DNA of 11,904 nucleotides, taken from contig JAHJNP010000243.1 of NCBI GenBank assembly GCA_018820745.1, forward strand, positions 1 through 11,904. Direction: 5' to 3'. This document shows, one piece after another, positions 1 to 7,055 of this stretch. The DNA is from Gammaproteobacteria bacterium (GTDB taxonomy: Bacteria; Pseudomonadota; Gammaproteobacteria; Burkholderiales; Thiobacillaceae). Position 1 is the stretch's first letter. The number at the start of each line of letters is the position of its first letter. Position numbers and translations under genes: made by a program. The notes under the pieces were generated by a model. The model was given only the letters and a program-made list of their open reading frames with translations, did no database searches and had not been told where the DNA came from.

Positions 1-1271
1 AGTTCGCCCGCCTGGGGCTGGTCATCATGGACGAGGAGCACCGCTTCGGCGTGCGCCAGAAGGAGCAGCTGAAGGCGCTGCGCGCCGAGGTCGACGTGCT
101 GACGCTGACCGCCACGCCGATCCCGCGCACGCTGGCGATGTCACTCGAAGGCATCCGCGACTTCTCGGTGATCGCCACCGCGCCGCAGAAGCGGCTGGCG
201 ATCAAGACCTTCGTCCAGCCGTTTTCCACCGGGCTGATCCGCGAGGCCGTGCTGCGCGAACTGAAGCGCGGCGGCCAGGTGTATTTCCTGCACAACGAAG
301 TCAGCACCATCCAGAACATGCACGAGCGGCTGGAAAAGCTGCTGCCGGAAGCGCGCATCCGCGTCGGCCACGGCCAGATGGGCGAGCGCGAACTCGAACA
401 GGTGATCCGCGATTTCTACCAGCAGCGCTACGACATCCTCCTGTGCACCACCATCATCGAGACCGGCATCGACATCCCGACCGCCAACACCATCCTCATC
501 AACCGCGCCGACAAGTTCGGCCTCGCCCAATTGCACCAGTTGAGGGGCCGTGTCGGGCGCTCACACCACCAGGCCTTCGCCTACCTGCTGGTGGACGAGG
601 ACCGCACGCTGACGCCGCAGGCGAAGAAACGCCTGGAAGCGATCCAGTTGATGGAGGAGCTGGGCGCCGGCTTCCATCTCGCCATGCAGGATCTGGAAAT
701 TCGCGGCGCCGGCGAGGTGCTGGGCGAGAAGCAGAGCGGCGAGATCCTCGAAGTCGGCTTTTCGCTCTACAACGACATGCTGGCCGGCGCGGTGGCGAGC
801 CTCAAGGCCGGCAAGGAGCCGGACATGAACCAGCCGCTCGGCGTAGTGTCCGAGATCAACCTGCATATGCCTGCGCTCTTGCCGGTGGACTACTGCCCCG
901 ACGTGCACGAGCGGCTGGTGCTGTACAAGCGGCTGGCGAGCGTCCACGACACGGAAGAACTCACCCAGTTGCAGGAAGAGCTGGTGGATCGCTTCGGCCG
1001 CTTGCCCGACCCGGCCCGCGCGCTGCTCGACACCCATCGCCTGCGCCTGGCCGCCAAGCCGTTCGGCATCATGAAAATCGACGCCAACGCGGACAGCATC
1101 CTGCTGCAGTTCGTGGCGCAGCCGCCGATCGATCCGGGCCGCATCATCCAGCTCATCCAGACCCGGCGCGACATCAAGCTGGCGGGCGAAAACCGCCTGC
1201 GCTGGCAGGCCAGCTCGCCGCCCGAGGCGCGCGCCGCCAACGTCATCACCCTGCTCAACCTGCTGAAATAA
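1..1271 (+). CDS. mfd: Transcription-repair coupling factor Mfd, C-terminal part (5' end outside window)
   Basis: Mfd is a DNA translocase that pushes stalled RNA polymerase off damaged DNA and recruits UvrA. The reading frame is open from base 3 through the left edge, so the first in-frame Met (base 27) is internal, inside the helicase motif II box (VIMDEEH). Counting from that Met, visible motifs are III (TATPIPRT, residues 28-35), the motif V region ([11 protein letters not shown], 141-151) and VI ([11 protein letters not shown], 171-181). The translocation (TRG) region [17 protein letters not shown] is at about 222-238. The rest, to residue 414, matches the C-terminal TRCF domain that folds onto the UvrA-binding module. 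The RNA polymerase-binding and UvrB-like parts must lie upstream. RecG shares the helicase core, but the TRG region followed by this C-terminal domain favours Mfd. It ends with TAA 13 bases before serB, so co-transcription is likely. Confidence 0.96.
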   Translation, partial: FARLGLVIMDEEHRFGVRQKEQLKALRAEVDVLTLTATPIPRTLAMSLEGIRDFSVIATAPQKRLAIKTFVQPFSTGLIREAVLRELKRGGQVYFLHNEVSTIQNMHERLEKLLPEARIRVGHGQMGERELEQVIRDFYQQRYDILLCTTIIETGIDIPTANTILINRADKFGLAQLHQLRGRVGRSHHQAFAYLLVDEDRTLTPQAKKRLEAIQLMEELGAGFHLAMQDLEIRGAGEVLGEKQSGEILEVGFSLYNDMLAGAVASLKAGKEPDMNQPLGVVSEINLHMPALLPVDYCPDVHERLVLYKRLASVHDTEELTQLQEELVDRFGRLPDPARALLDTHRLRLAAKPFGIMKIDANADSILLQFVAQPPIDPGRIIQLIQTRRDIKLAGENRLRWQASSPPEARAANVITLLNLLK

Positions 1272-1284
1272 CCGCTATCAATCC

Positions 1285-2127
1285 ATGAATCTGATCGTTC
1301 AGGGACCAGACGTCCCCACCCCCGGCCTCAAGCAGCTCGCCAAGCTCACCGGCGCTGCGGCCATCGAAGCGGTTTCACGCACCGCATTCCGGCTGCTGGA
1401 CGGCGACGACCGCGCGCGCGCCGAAGTCGCGACCTTCTGCGAGGCACATCAGCTCGATTGCGGCTGGGTGCCGGCCGAGCGGCGCATCGGCGACTTCGGC
1501 CTGCTGGTGATGGACATGGATTCGACGCTCATCAGCATCGAGTGCATCGACGAAATCGCCGACATGCAGGGCCTGAAACCGCAGGTGTCGGCGATCACCG
1601 AGGCCGCCATGCGCGGCGAGATCGACTTTGCCGAAAGCCTGCGCCAGCGCGTAACCCTGCTGGCCGGACTGGACCAGTCCGCCCTGCAACGGGTGTACGA
1701 CGAGCGACTGCAACTGTCGCCGGGCGCCGAAACCCTGCTGGCGGCGGCCCGTGCGGCCGGCATCCGGACGCTGCTGGTGTCGGGCGGCTTCACCTTCTTC
1801 ACCGAACGGCTGCAGCCGCGCCTCGCGCTGGACTACACCGCAGCCAACTCGCTGGAGGTGGCCGACGGCAAGCTGACCGGGCGCGTGCTGGGCGATATCG
1901 TTGACGCCCAGGGCAAGGCCGACTGGCTCAACCGGGTGCGCGCCCAGCTGGGTTTGGAGAAGGAGCAGGTCATCGCCATGGGCGACGGCGCCAACGATCT
2001 GAAAATGATGGCCGAAGCCGGCATCAGCATCGCTTACCGCGCCAAGCCGGTGGTGCGTGCGCAGGCCAGTTACGCGCTGAATCAGGTGGGGCTGGAGGGG
2101 GTGATTCCGCTGTTGGGACCGGGTTAA
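1285..2127 (+). CDS. serB: Phosphoserine phosphatase SerB
   Basis: Catalyses the last step of serine biosynthesis, hydrolysing O-phosphoserine to serine in the cytoplasm. This is a HAD-superfamily enzyme of 280 residues. Motif I is DMDST at residues 77-81 (nucleophile D77, acid/base D79). Motif II is VSGGF at 165-169 (S166). The motif III lysine is K211, and motif IV is GDGANDLKM at 233-241. The IECIDEIAD segment (85-93) is the typical SerB cap start. The roughly 75 residues before motif I correspond to a shortened N-terminal regulatory region; E. coli SerB is longer at 322 residues. The ATG at 1285 was chosen because it lies just after mfd and the N-terminus (MNLIVQGPDV) resembles beta- and gammaproteobacterial SerB; no strong ribosome binding site is visible. 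It probably reads through from mfd. The downstream gap carries the flgM promoter and no clear terminator. Confidence 0.96.
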   Translation: MNLIVQGPDVPTPGLKQLAKLTGAAAIEAVSRTAFRLLDGDDRARAEVATFCEAHQLDCGWVPAERRIGDFGLLVMDMDSTLISIECIDEIADMQGLKPQVSAITEAAMRGEIDFAESLRQRVTLLAGLDQSALQRVYDERLQLSPGAETLLAAARAAGIRTLLVSGGFTFFTERLQPRLALDYTAANSLEVADGKLTGRVLGDIVDAQGKADWLNRVRAQLGLEKEQVIAMGDGANDLKMMAEAGISIAYRAKPVVRAQASYALNQVGLEGVIPLLGPG

Positions 2128-2136
2128 AGCGAGGGC

Positions 2137-2163
2137 TAAAGAAAACTGGCTGGCTGCCGATAA
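2137..2163 (+). promoter_or_regulatory. Sigma-28 (FliA) promoter of flgM
   Basis: The -35 element TAAAGAAA (2137-2144) is followed by exactly 11 bases and then the -10 element GCCGATAA (2156-2163). The known FliA consensus is TAAAGTTT, 11 bases, GCCGATAA, so the -10 element and spacing are perfect and the -35 core TAAAG matches. Transcription should begin near 2170, giving a leader of about 50 bases before the GTG start of flgM. The gene downstream encodes the anti-sigma-28 factor, which supports a real promoter through the known autoregulatory loop. No comparable sigma-70 site was seen in this gap. Confidence 0.9.
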
Positions 2164-2222
2164 ACTATTGAGCACCCAATCTGTCATAAGATCGTACAAC
2201 AGCGACCAGGTCCCTTCGTCCC

Positions 2223-2531
2223 GTGAAAATCGACAAGCGCATCACCCCGCCCGCCGCCTCCAAAGCATCTGCCGCCAAGGGCAAGGGTGGAGGCAAGACC
2301 TCTGCGCCCACCGCGGGCGGCAGCGATTCGCTGACGCTGACCGAATCGAGTACCCGTGTCCGCACGCTGGAAGCCCAGCTGGCCGCGGTCGACGTCACCG
2401 ACATCGGCAAGGTCGAGGCAGTCAAGGCGGCGCTTGCCGACGGCAGCTTCACCGTCGACGCCGAAGTGGTGGCCGACCGCCTGATCGACCACACCAAGGA
2501 AGCCTTGCGCAAGCGTCCACGCAAGAAGTAA
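2223..2531 (+). CDS. flgM: Anti-sigma-28 factor FlgM
   Basis: FlgM binds sigma-28 (FliA) and blocks late flagellar genes until the hook-basal body is finished and FlgM is exported through it. This 102-residue protein starts MKID, as many FlgM proteins do, which selects the GTG start. The 12-base spacing from a weak AGG makes the ribosome binding site poor. Residues 11-40 are a disordered-looking Ala/Gly/Lys/Ser/Thr stretch. The C-terminal half carries the FlgM signature: a helix around residues 44-55, then KVEAVKAALADGSFTV (63-78) and EVVADRLIDHTKEAL (81-95), the sigma-binding region. Unusually, it ends in a basic tail (RKRPRKK, 96-102) where many homologues stop just after the last helix. 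It has its own sigma-28 promoter and terminator, and flgA or flgN are not adjacent. The family is assigned by motif reading only. Confidence 0.88.
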   Translation: MKIDKRITPPAASKASAAKGKGGGKTSAPTAGGSDSLTLTESSTRVRTLEAQLAAVDVTDIGKVEAVKAALADGSFTVDAEVVADRLIDHTKEALRKRPRKK

Positions 2532-2550
2532 TTCCCACCCAGACCGACAG

Positions 2551-2584
2551 GGCCCGCGGGTACGAACCGCGGGCCTTTGTTTTT
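2551..2584 (+). terminator. Intrinsic terminator of flgM
   Basis: A perfect 9-base-pair GC-only stem is formed by GGCCCGCGG (2551-2559) and CCGCGGGCC (2567-2575), around the 7-base loop GTACGAA. It is followed directly by the U-tract TTTGTTTTT (2576-2584). It lies 20 bases after the flgM stop and separates flgM from the metal-binding protein gene. Confidence 0.93.
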
Positions 2585-2630
2585 CAACTGGCATAAAATT
2601 CAGGCGTTACAACTTCTTCCGGGGTTCAGC

Positions 2631-2840
2631 ATGAACGAAATTATTTTGTCCGTCACCGGCATGACCTGCGGCGGCTGCGTCAACAGCGTGCAGAAGGTGC
2701 TGGCAGCCTTGCCGGGGGTGCAGCGCGTCGACGTCACGCTGACGCCTGGTCAGGCGCGCGTGGTATTCGACCCCGCCCGGGTTGACCGCGCTGCGCTGGC
2801 GCAGGCCGTCATCGATGCGGGGTTCGGCGTCGGCGACTGA
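2631..2840 (+). CDS. Small heavy-metal-associated (CopZ-like) metallochaperone
   Basis: A 69-residue protein consisting of one HMA domain, the size of CopZ/Atx1-type copper chaperones, which pass Cu(I) to P-type ATPases in the cytoplasm. The metal site GMTCGGC is at residues 10-16, with both ligands C13 and C16 present. The fold pattern beta-alpha-beta-beta-alpha-beta fits: LSVTGM, then the helix VNSVQKVLAAL, VQRVDVTL, QARVVFD, the helix ALAQAVIDAG, and a final FGV strand. The ATG at 2631 has a GGGG stretch about 6-10 bases upstream. An in-frame start farther upstream would lie inside the flgM terminator and give a non-homologous extension. No copper ATPase or CueR gene is in the window, so the metal (copper most likely) and the partner are inferred from the family. 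It is convergent with the GGDEF-EAL gene, with 22 bases between them. Confidence 0.88.
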   Translation: MNEIILSVTGMTCGGCVNSVQKVLAALPGVQRVDVTLTPGQARVVFDPARVDRAALAQAVIDAGFGVGD

Positions 2841-2862
2841 CCCGACTGCCGTTTTTCCGCGC

Positions 2863-4956
2863 TCACGCTGTACCGCACAGCGTTTCCAGCGGCTCGGGGC
2901 AATGCACCCCATTCCCCTGCACATAATCCACCCCGATCTCGCGCAACACGGCCAGCGTCTGCGCCGATTCGACATATTCGGCCACGGTTTTCAGCCCCAT
3001 CTGGTGGCCGATGCGGTGAATCGCCTCGACCATGGAACGGTCGATCGGATTGATCGCGATGTCGCGAACAAACGCGCCGTCGATCTTGAGGTAATCCACT
3101 TTCAGGTTCTTCAGATAGGTAAAGGACGACAGGCCGCTGCCAAAGTCGTCGAGCGCGAAGCTGCAGCCAAACTCGCGCATGGCTTCGATGAATTCGTTAA
3201 CGACGGCAAGGTTGCCGATGGCGGCCGTTTCGGTGATTTCAAAGCATAGATGTGGACCCTGAGCGGGATTGTTCTGCAAGCGCTCAAGCAACATGCTGCG
3301 AAATGTCGGGTCTTTCAGCGACGCGCCCGACAGATTGACCGCAAACATGCAATGCTTCTCGCGCCTGGCCTCCAGATACCGCTGGCACACGCGTAGCGTT
3401 TCCCCGATCACCCAGCTGTCGAGAGAGGGCATGATGGAATAGCGCTCGGCCGCCGGGATGAAGGCCATCGGCAGGATTTCGCTGCCGTCGTCGTCCACCA
3501 TCCGTAACAACAACTCGACATGGCAGGGCGGCTCCCCCACGCTGTCGGTGCGGCGGATTTCCTGCCACGACAAGCGCAGGCGATCTTCCTCCAGCGCCCG
3601 CTGGATGCGCGTCACCCACTGCATCTCGCCGCGGTGGCGCACCAGGTCGTGGTTGCTGCTTTCATAGACATGAATCTGGTTGCGGCCGCGGTCCTTGGCC
3701 ACATAACAGGCGGCATCCGCGGCCGACAGCAGGCTTGCTGCGGTCCCGCTGTCGCGGTTGATGGCCACCATGCCCGCGCTCATGCCGACGTTGAAAATGC
3801 GGTCACCCCACTTGAAGCGGAAGCGCTGCACTTCGGCGCGGAACGTATCCGCCACCGCCAGCGCATCGGGGATGCTGCAGTTTTCCAGCAGCAGGGCGAA
3901 CTCGTCGCCGCCCAGGCGCGCCAGCGTGTCGCGTTCGCGCAGATTGCCTTTCAGCAGCAGCGCCAGCTGGCGCAGCAGTTCGTCGCCCGCCGCATGGCCG
4001 CACGAATCGTTGATCACCTTGAACTGGTCGAGGTCCATGTAGCACAGCGCGTGTTCCCGGTCCTGCTGCAGGGCCGACAGCAGCGTGCGCTCCAGACGCT
4101 GCTCGAACTCGCGGCGGTTGATCAGTCCCGTCAGGGCATCGTGGCTGGCCTGATAAACCAGGCGGGCAGTGGCCTGGTCGATCTTTTCCTGCATCTGGTC
4201 CTGCATCGACTGCAAGTGGGCCGCCATGTGATTGACGCCGCGCTGCAGACTGCCCAGTTCGGCCTGCCCGGTCTGCGCGACCCGTTCGTCGAGGTGCCCC
4301 TCGCCGATTCGGCTCACCGTGAGGGTCAAGGCCAGAATCGGCCGGGTGATCTGACGCCCGATGCGCCAGGCGAGATACAGGCTGACGCCCAGCCCAGCCA
4401 GCAGGATGGCCAGGCTGCGCAGGATGGCATCGCGCTGGCTCTTGAAGGTGGCGCTGCGCGAAACATCCAGGCCGACCCAGCCCAGCAGCCGGGTGCTGCC
4501 TGGCTGCGCAGTAGGTTCGTCCACCAGATTGAAATCTTCCACCACCACTTCGGTACGGGTAATCGGCGCGTAATACACCAGCCGGTCCTGGTATTCGATC
4601 TGATGGATGCGGTCGGTGGGCAGCCTGCCCTGAGCCGGCTCAGCCCAGGCACCAAGGCCGACTTGCGACAGCGTCTGGCCGTTATTGGCAAACACCGCCA
4701 CGCCGCGGACGTCAGCTTCGATCACCACTTTTTCGAGCAGGGTCTGTAATACCTCGATATTGCCCGAGGCGACGCCATACTCGGCTGCCGGTGCAAGCTG
4801 GCGGGCAATGGCCGCGGCACGGGCGCGCAGCGACTGATCGAGATCGTCGATTTTCCCGACGATGAGCTGAAACAGCAGCAGCACACCAATAATGGCCATC
4901 GGCACCACGGACAGGCCGATGACGCGACCGCGTATCCCCATAGAATTCGCTCTCAA
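2863..4956 (-). CDS. Membrane-bound HAMP-GGDEF-EAL cyclic-di-GMP enzyme
   Basis: A bifunctional-type cyclic-di-GMP protein of 697 residues in the inner membrane. TM1 is about 13-34. A periplasmic domain spans 35-178; its LAPAAEYGVASGN segment resembles BarA-type sensor domains. TM2 is about 179-199, HAMP 200-265, GGDEF about 268-432 and EAL about 450-690. The cyclase motif GGDEF is intact (349-353), and the inhibitory I-site RERD (340-343) sits five residues upstream. In the EAL domain the signature reads ELL (481-483). N541, E573, DDFG (603-606), K624, E660 and Q680 are present, so phosphodiesterase activity is plausible; QGN replaces the usual QGY/QGF. The TTG start at 4956 has GGAGG six bases upstream and overlaps the stop of the preceding gene. 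An ATG at 4941, which would give 692 residues, is the alternative. The preceding secreted binding protein is the likely sensory partner. Confidence 0.93.
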   Translation of the reverse strand: MRANSMGIRGRVIGLSVVPMAIIGVLLLFQLIVGKIDDLDQSLRARAAAIARQLAPAAEYGVASGNIEVLQTLLEKVVIEADVRGVAVFANNGQTLSQVGLGAWAEPAQGRLPTDRIHQIEYQDRLVYYAPITRTEVVVEDFNLVDEPTAQPGSTRLLGWVGLDVSRSATFKSQRDAILRSLAILLAGLGVSLYLAWRIGRQITRPILALTLTVSRIGEGHLDERVAQTGQAELGSLQRGVNHMAAHLQSMQDQMQEKIDQATARLVYQASHDALTGLINRREFEQRLERTLLSALQQDREHALCYMDLDQFKVINDSCGHAAGDELLRQLALLLKGNLRERDTLARLGGDEFALLLENCSIPDALAVADTFRAEVQRFRFKWGDRIFNVGMSAGMVAINRDSGTAASLLSAADAACYVAKDRGRNQIHVYESSNHDLVRHRGEMQWVTRIQRALEEDRLRLSWQEIRRTDSVGEPPCHVELLLRMVDDDGSEILPMAFIPAAERYSIMPSLDSWVIGETLRVCQRYLEARREKHCMFAVNLSGASLKDPTFRSMLLERLQNNPAQGPHLCFEITETAAIGNLAVVNEFIEAMREFGCSFALDDFGSGLSSFTYLKNLKVDYLKIDGAFVRDIAINPIDRSMVEAIHRIGHQMGLKTVAEYVESAQTLAVLREIGVDYVQGNGVHCPEPLETLCGTA

Positions 4957-5906
4957 CGTCCCCCTCCCAAACGCTTCTCAAGCTCGGCTTCCGATAGCAA
5001 TGTGAAACCGAGCGAACGCGCCACCTGTTGATTGATTGAAACGCTGAAGTAAGCGGGATACGCGGGCTGCGGCAGATTCACCGGCGCGCCCTGAATGGCA
5101 CGACTCACCCATTCGGCAGTCTGTCGGCCGATTTGTGCCGGGCTGGAATGCAGCGACAACAGCGCGCCTGCCCGCGTCAGCGAGCGCGAATAGCCCAAAA
5201 CCGGGACACGGTAGCGATAGGACGTCAGAAACAGGCTTTGCGCAGTATTGCGGTTGAATACCAGAGGATCGGGCACTGCCAACAGCAACTCGGCACTCGA
5301 CAACACATTTTCAAGCGCCGTGATCAGCCGCTCATCCGCTGCCAGGACTTGATGCACCAGGCCGAGTTGCTGCGCCCGCAGGGCCTCGTCCAGTTCGCCC
5401 ACCAGGACACCCTGATCTGCGCCCAGCAGTACCCCCACGCGCCGCGCCTCGGGGAAGGCCAGGCGGATCAACTGCGCCTGGCGCCCGAAGGGTTGATCGA
5501 GATAGATGGCCGACACACTGCGGCGGCCGCTGTCGCCCAGGCGAACGCGCCCGGTCTTGAGGTACCAGGCCCGCGGCACCAGGACCGCCAGCACCGGCGG
5601 CCGGTTTGGCAGCGCGGCCAGCGACTCGGCCGCGCGCACGCCCACTGCAACAGCCAGACGCGCCTCATTCAATGAAGCCGCTGTCAATTCCTCGGCATAC
5701 ACCCGGACGACCTCGTGGGCCGTGTCGTCCAGATAGGCGCGGATGACCTGGTAGACCTCCTGATAGGGCGCCGAATCGTCGCTCAAGACCACCGTCACCC
5801 GTGCAGCGACAGCCTGCGCCGACACCAGAGCCAGGCAGGCGCAAGCCAGCCCCAGCCGCACGATGCGCTGGAGTGTGACCCATCTGCGCGACAGCCAGGT
5901 CGTCAA
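4953..5906 (-). CDS. Secreted ABC-type substrate-binding protein (ABC_sub_bind / TrpX-like family)
   Basis: A periplasmic binding protein of 317 residues. It has an N-terminal signal peptide: SRRW and R residues, then a hydrophobic core LGLACACLALVSA and a cleavage site near AVAA, about residue 35. No proper lipobox is seen around its cysteines. The mature part has family features: AVGVRAAESL, the segment VSAIYLDQPFGRQAQLIRLAFP, RRVGVLLG, VPDPLVFN, and a C-terminal VSINQQVARSLGF before a Leu/Glu-rich end. Such proteins normally bring a ligand to an ABC permease, but none is near; instead it overlaps a GGDEF-EAL sensor gene, so a role in ligand sensing is inferred. The ligand is unknown. The TTG at 5906 was chosen because AGGAGG lies four bases upstream and it overlaps the dnaQ stop. 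A start at 5936 would add ten Gly/Pro-rich residues. Confidence 0.85.
   Translation of the reverse strand: MTTWLSRRWVTLQRIVRLGLACACLALVSAQAVAARVTVVLSDDSAPYQEVYQVIRAYLDDTAHEVVRVYAEELTAASLNEARLAVAVGVRAAESLAALPNRPPVLAVLVPRAWYLKTGRVRLGDSGRRSVSAIYLDQPFGRQAQLIRLAFPEARRVGVLLGADQGVLVGELDEALRAQQLGLVHQVLAADERLITALENVLSSAELLLAVPDPLVFNRNTAQSLFLTSYRYRVPVLGYSRSLTRAGALLSLHSSPAQIGRQTAEWVSRAIQGAPVNLPQPAYPAYFSVSINQQVARSLGFTLLSEAELEKRLGGGR
4963..4967 (-). promoter_or_regulatory. Ribosome binding site deciding the TTG start of the GGDEF-EAL gene
   Basis: On the minus strand GGAGG lies six bases before a TTG (4954-4956), and that TTG overlaps the TGA stop (4953-4955) of the upstream gene. The next in-frame ATG (4939-4941) has only a weaker GAGAG. 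This favours the TTG and translational coupling, but does not exclude the ATG. Confidence 0.6.
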
Positions 5907-6607
5907 ACCGCCTCCTGGCCCCCGCCCCACAGGCAAGCGCCCTTGCTTTCCTGGGAGATGGCCTCGAGCAGGCTTGCGTGCGCGGCCAGCTCCTCACTGG
6001 ACGCCGGCAACAGCACGGGCTTGGGGCGTGCCCGCGCGGCCGCCTGATCGGCCTGCGCGCTGCGCGCCTCCAGCCCGATCGACAGGCTTTCCTGCCCACG
6101 CGTCAAGGCCAGATACACCGCCGCCAGCAGTTCGCAGTCCACCAATGCGCCGTGCAGCGTACGCGCCGCGTTGTCGACGCCATAGCGTTTGCACAGTGCA
6201 TCCAGGTTGTTGCGCTGGCCGGGATGCAGCGCCTTGGCCATCGCCAGCGTGTCGGTCACGGCGTCGCACCAGCTGGGCAGCGGCGCCATGTCCAGCAGAC
6301 GCAGCTCCATGTTGAGAAAGCCGACGTCGAAAGGCGCATTGTGAATAATGAGTTCGGCACCCTGAATGAAGTCGACGAACTCGTTCGCGATATCGACAAA
6401 GCGCGGCTTGTCCTGCAGAAATTCCGGGGTGATGCCGTGCACCTGCATTGCCCCGGCGTCGATGTCGCGATCCGGATTTACGTAACGGTGCAGATGGTTG
6501 CCGGTGAGCCGTCGGTTGACCATTTCCACCGCTGCCACTTCGATGATGCGATGTCCCTGCTTGGGGTCGAGGCCGGTGGTTTCAGTATCGAGAATGATTT
6601 GTCGCAT
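5903..6607 (-). CDS. dnaQ: DNA polymerase III epsilon subunit (3'-5' proofreading exonuclease)
   Basis: DnaQ edits misincorporated bases at the replication fork as part of the Pol III core (alpha-epsilon-theta). It is a DEDDh exonuclease of 234 residues, against 243 in E. coli. Motif ExoI is LDTETTG (6-12, catalytic D7 and E9). ExoII is HNAPFDVGFLN (89-99, D94). ExoIII is HGALVDCELLA (152-162, H152 and D157). Residues 175-200 form a flexible Ala/Arg-rich linker, and the segment from about 203 to the end (SSEELAAHASLL, then ACLW) fits the tail that binds the alpha subunit. The ATG at 6607 was chosen because homologues start MRQIxLDTETTG. No strong ribosome binding site precedes it, and the gap to rnhA is 7 bases. 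It lies between rnhA and the binding-protein gene and overlaps the latter, so all are probably co-transcribed. Confidence 0.96.
   Translation of the reverse strand: MRQIILDTETTGLDPKQGHRIIEVAAVEMVNRRLTGNHLHRYVNPDRDIDAGAMQVHGITPEFLQDKPRFVDIANEFVDFIQGAELIIHNAPFDVGFLNMELRLLDMAPLPSWCDAVTDTLAMAKALHPGQRNNLDALCKRYGVDNAARTLHGALVDCELLAAVYLALTRGQESLSIGLEARSAQADQAAARARPKPVLLPASSEELAAHASLLEAISQESKGACLWGGGQEAV
5911..5916 (-). promoter_or_regulatory. Ribosome binding site deciding the TTG start of the binding-protein gene
   Basis: On the minus strand a perfect AGGAGG lies four bases before TTG (5904-5906). The TTG shares bases with the dnaQ stop TGA (5903-5905). The same overlap design recurs at the next gene junction, which supports this start over the TTG at 5936. 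Confidence 0.65.
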
Positions 6608-6614
6608 GTGGGTT

Positions 6615-7055
6615 TTATTGCGCCTGCAGCACGCCCTGGTTGGCCAGTTCGTCGGCACGTTCGTTTTCGGGATGGCCGTTGTGGCCGCGCACCCATTTCC
6701 ATTCGATGCGGTGCAACTGGCTCAAGGCATCCAGTTGCAGCCACAAATCCTGGTTCTTCACCGGCTTGCCGTCGGCGGTGCGCCAGTTGCGCCGCTTCCA
6801 GCCGGCCATCCATTCGCTGATGCCTTTTTGCACATATTGCGAATCGGTATGGACCTCGACCGTTGACGGACGCTTCAGCGATTCGAGCGCACGAATGACC
6901 GCGGTCATTTCCATGCGGTTGTTGGTGGTGTTGGCCTCGCCCCCGCAAATTTCCTTGCGGTGCCCGTCCGTTACCAGCAGCGCGCCCCATCCGCCGGGGC
7001 CGGGATTGCCCTTGCAGGCGCCGTCGCTGTAAATATAAATGGTGTCAGCGTTCAC
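6615..7055 (-). CDS. rnhA: Ribonuclease HI
   Basis: Cuts the RNA strand of RNA-DNA hybrids, removing R-loops and helping primer removal in the cytoplasm. The 146 residues are close to the 155 of E. coli RNase HI. The active-site carboxylates are D11 ([16 protein letters not shown]), E49 (TTNNRMEM), D71 (HTDSQYV) and D135 (NERADELA), with the assisting H125 in VRGHNGH. The basic-protrusion region [20 protein letters not shown] (about 82-101) is present. The start is GTG at 7053-7055, overlapping the upstream methyltransferase gene by 11 bases, with a weak GGA in front, so translational coupling is likely. The order methyltransferase-rnhA-dnaQ matches the yafS-rnhA-dnaQ neighbourhood of E. coli, although there rnhA and dnaQ are divergent. 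Confidence 0.97.
   Translation of the reverse strand: MNADTIYIYSDGACKGNPGPGGWGALLVTDGHRKEICGGEANTTNNRMEMTAVIRALESLKRPSTVEVHTDSQYVQKGISEWMAGWKRRNWRTADGKPVKNQDLWLQLDALSQLHRIEWKWVRGHNGHPENERADELANQGVLQAQ

Noticed and set aside
443..1288. A 281-residue plus-strand open frame inside mfd
   Set aside because: It lies out of frame within the helicase motifs of mfd and gives an Arg/Pro/His-rich sequence typical of a shifted frame.
2577..2599. Possible sigma-70 promoter (TTGTTT ... TAAAAT) before the metallochaperone gene
   Set aside because: The spacing is only 11 bases. An extended -10 reading (TGG then CATAAA) is weak, and no palindromic metal-regulator operator is present.
2577..2630. Upstream extension of the metallochaperone start to base 2577
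   Set aside because: It would start inside the terminator T-tract of flgM and add 18 residues unlike any HMA protein. The ATG at 2631 fits the family length.
3520..4749. A 409-residue plus-strand open frame opposite the GGDEF-EAL gene
   Set aside because: It is antisense to a gene with complete GGDEF, HAMP and EAL motifs. Its composition is the Ala/Gln/Arg/His-rich type expected from the complementary strand of GC-rich coding DNA, with no recognisable motif.
5907..5936. Upstream TTG start of the binding-protein gene at 5936
   Set aside because: It adds a Gly/Pro-rich stretch before the signal peptide and ignores the AGGAGG that serves the TTG at 5906.
6608..6658. Upstream GTG start for dnaQ at 6658
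   Set aside because: It would overlap rnhA by 44 bases and add residues before the conserved MRQIxLDTETTG start.
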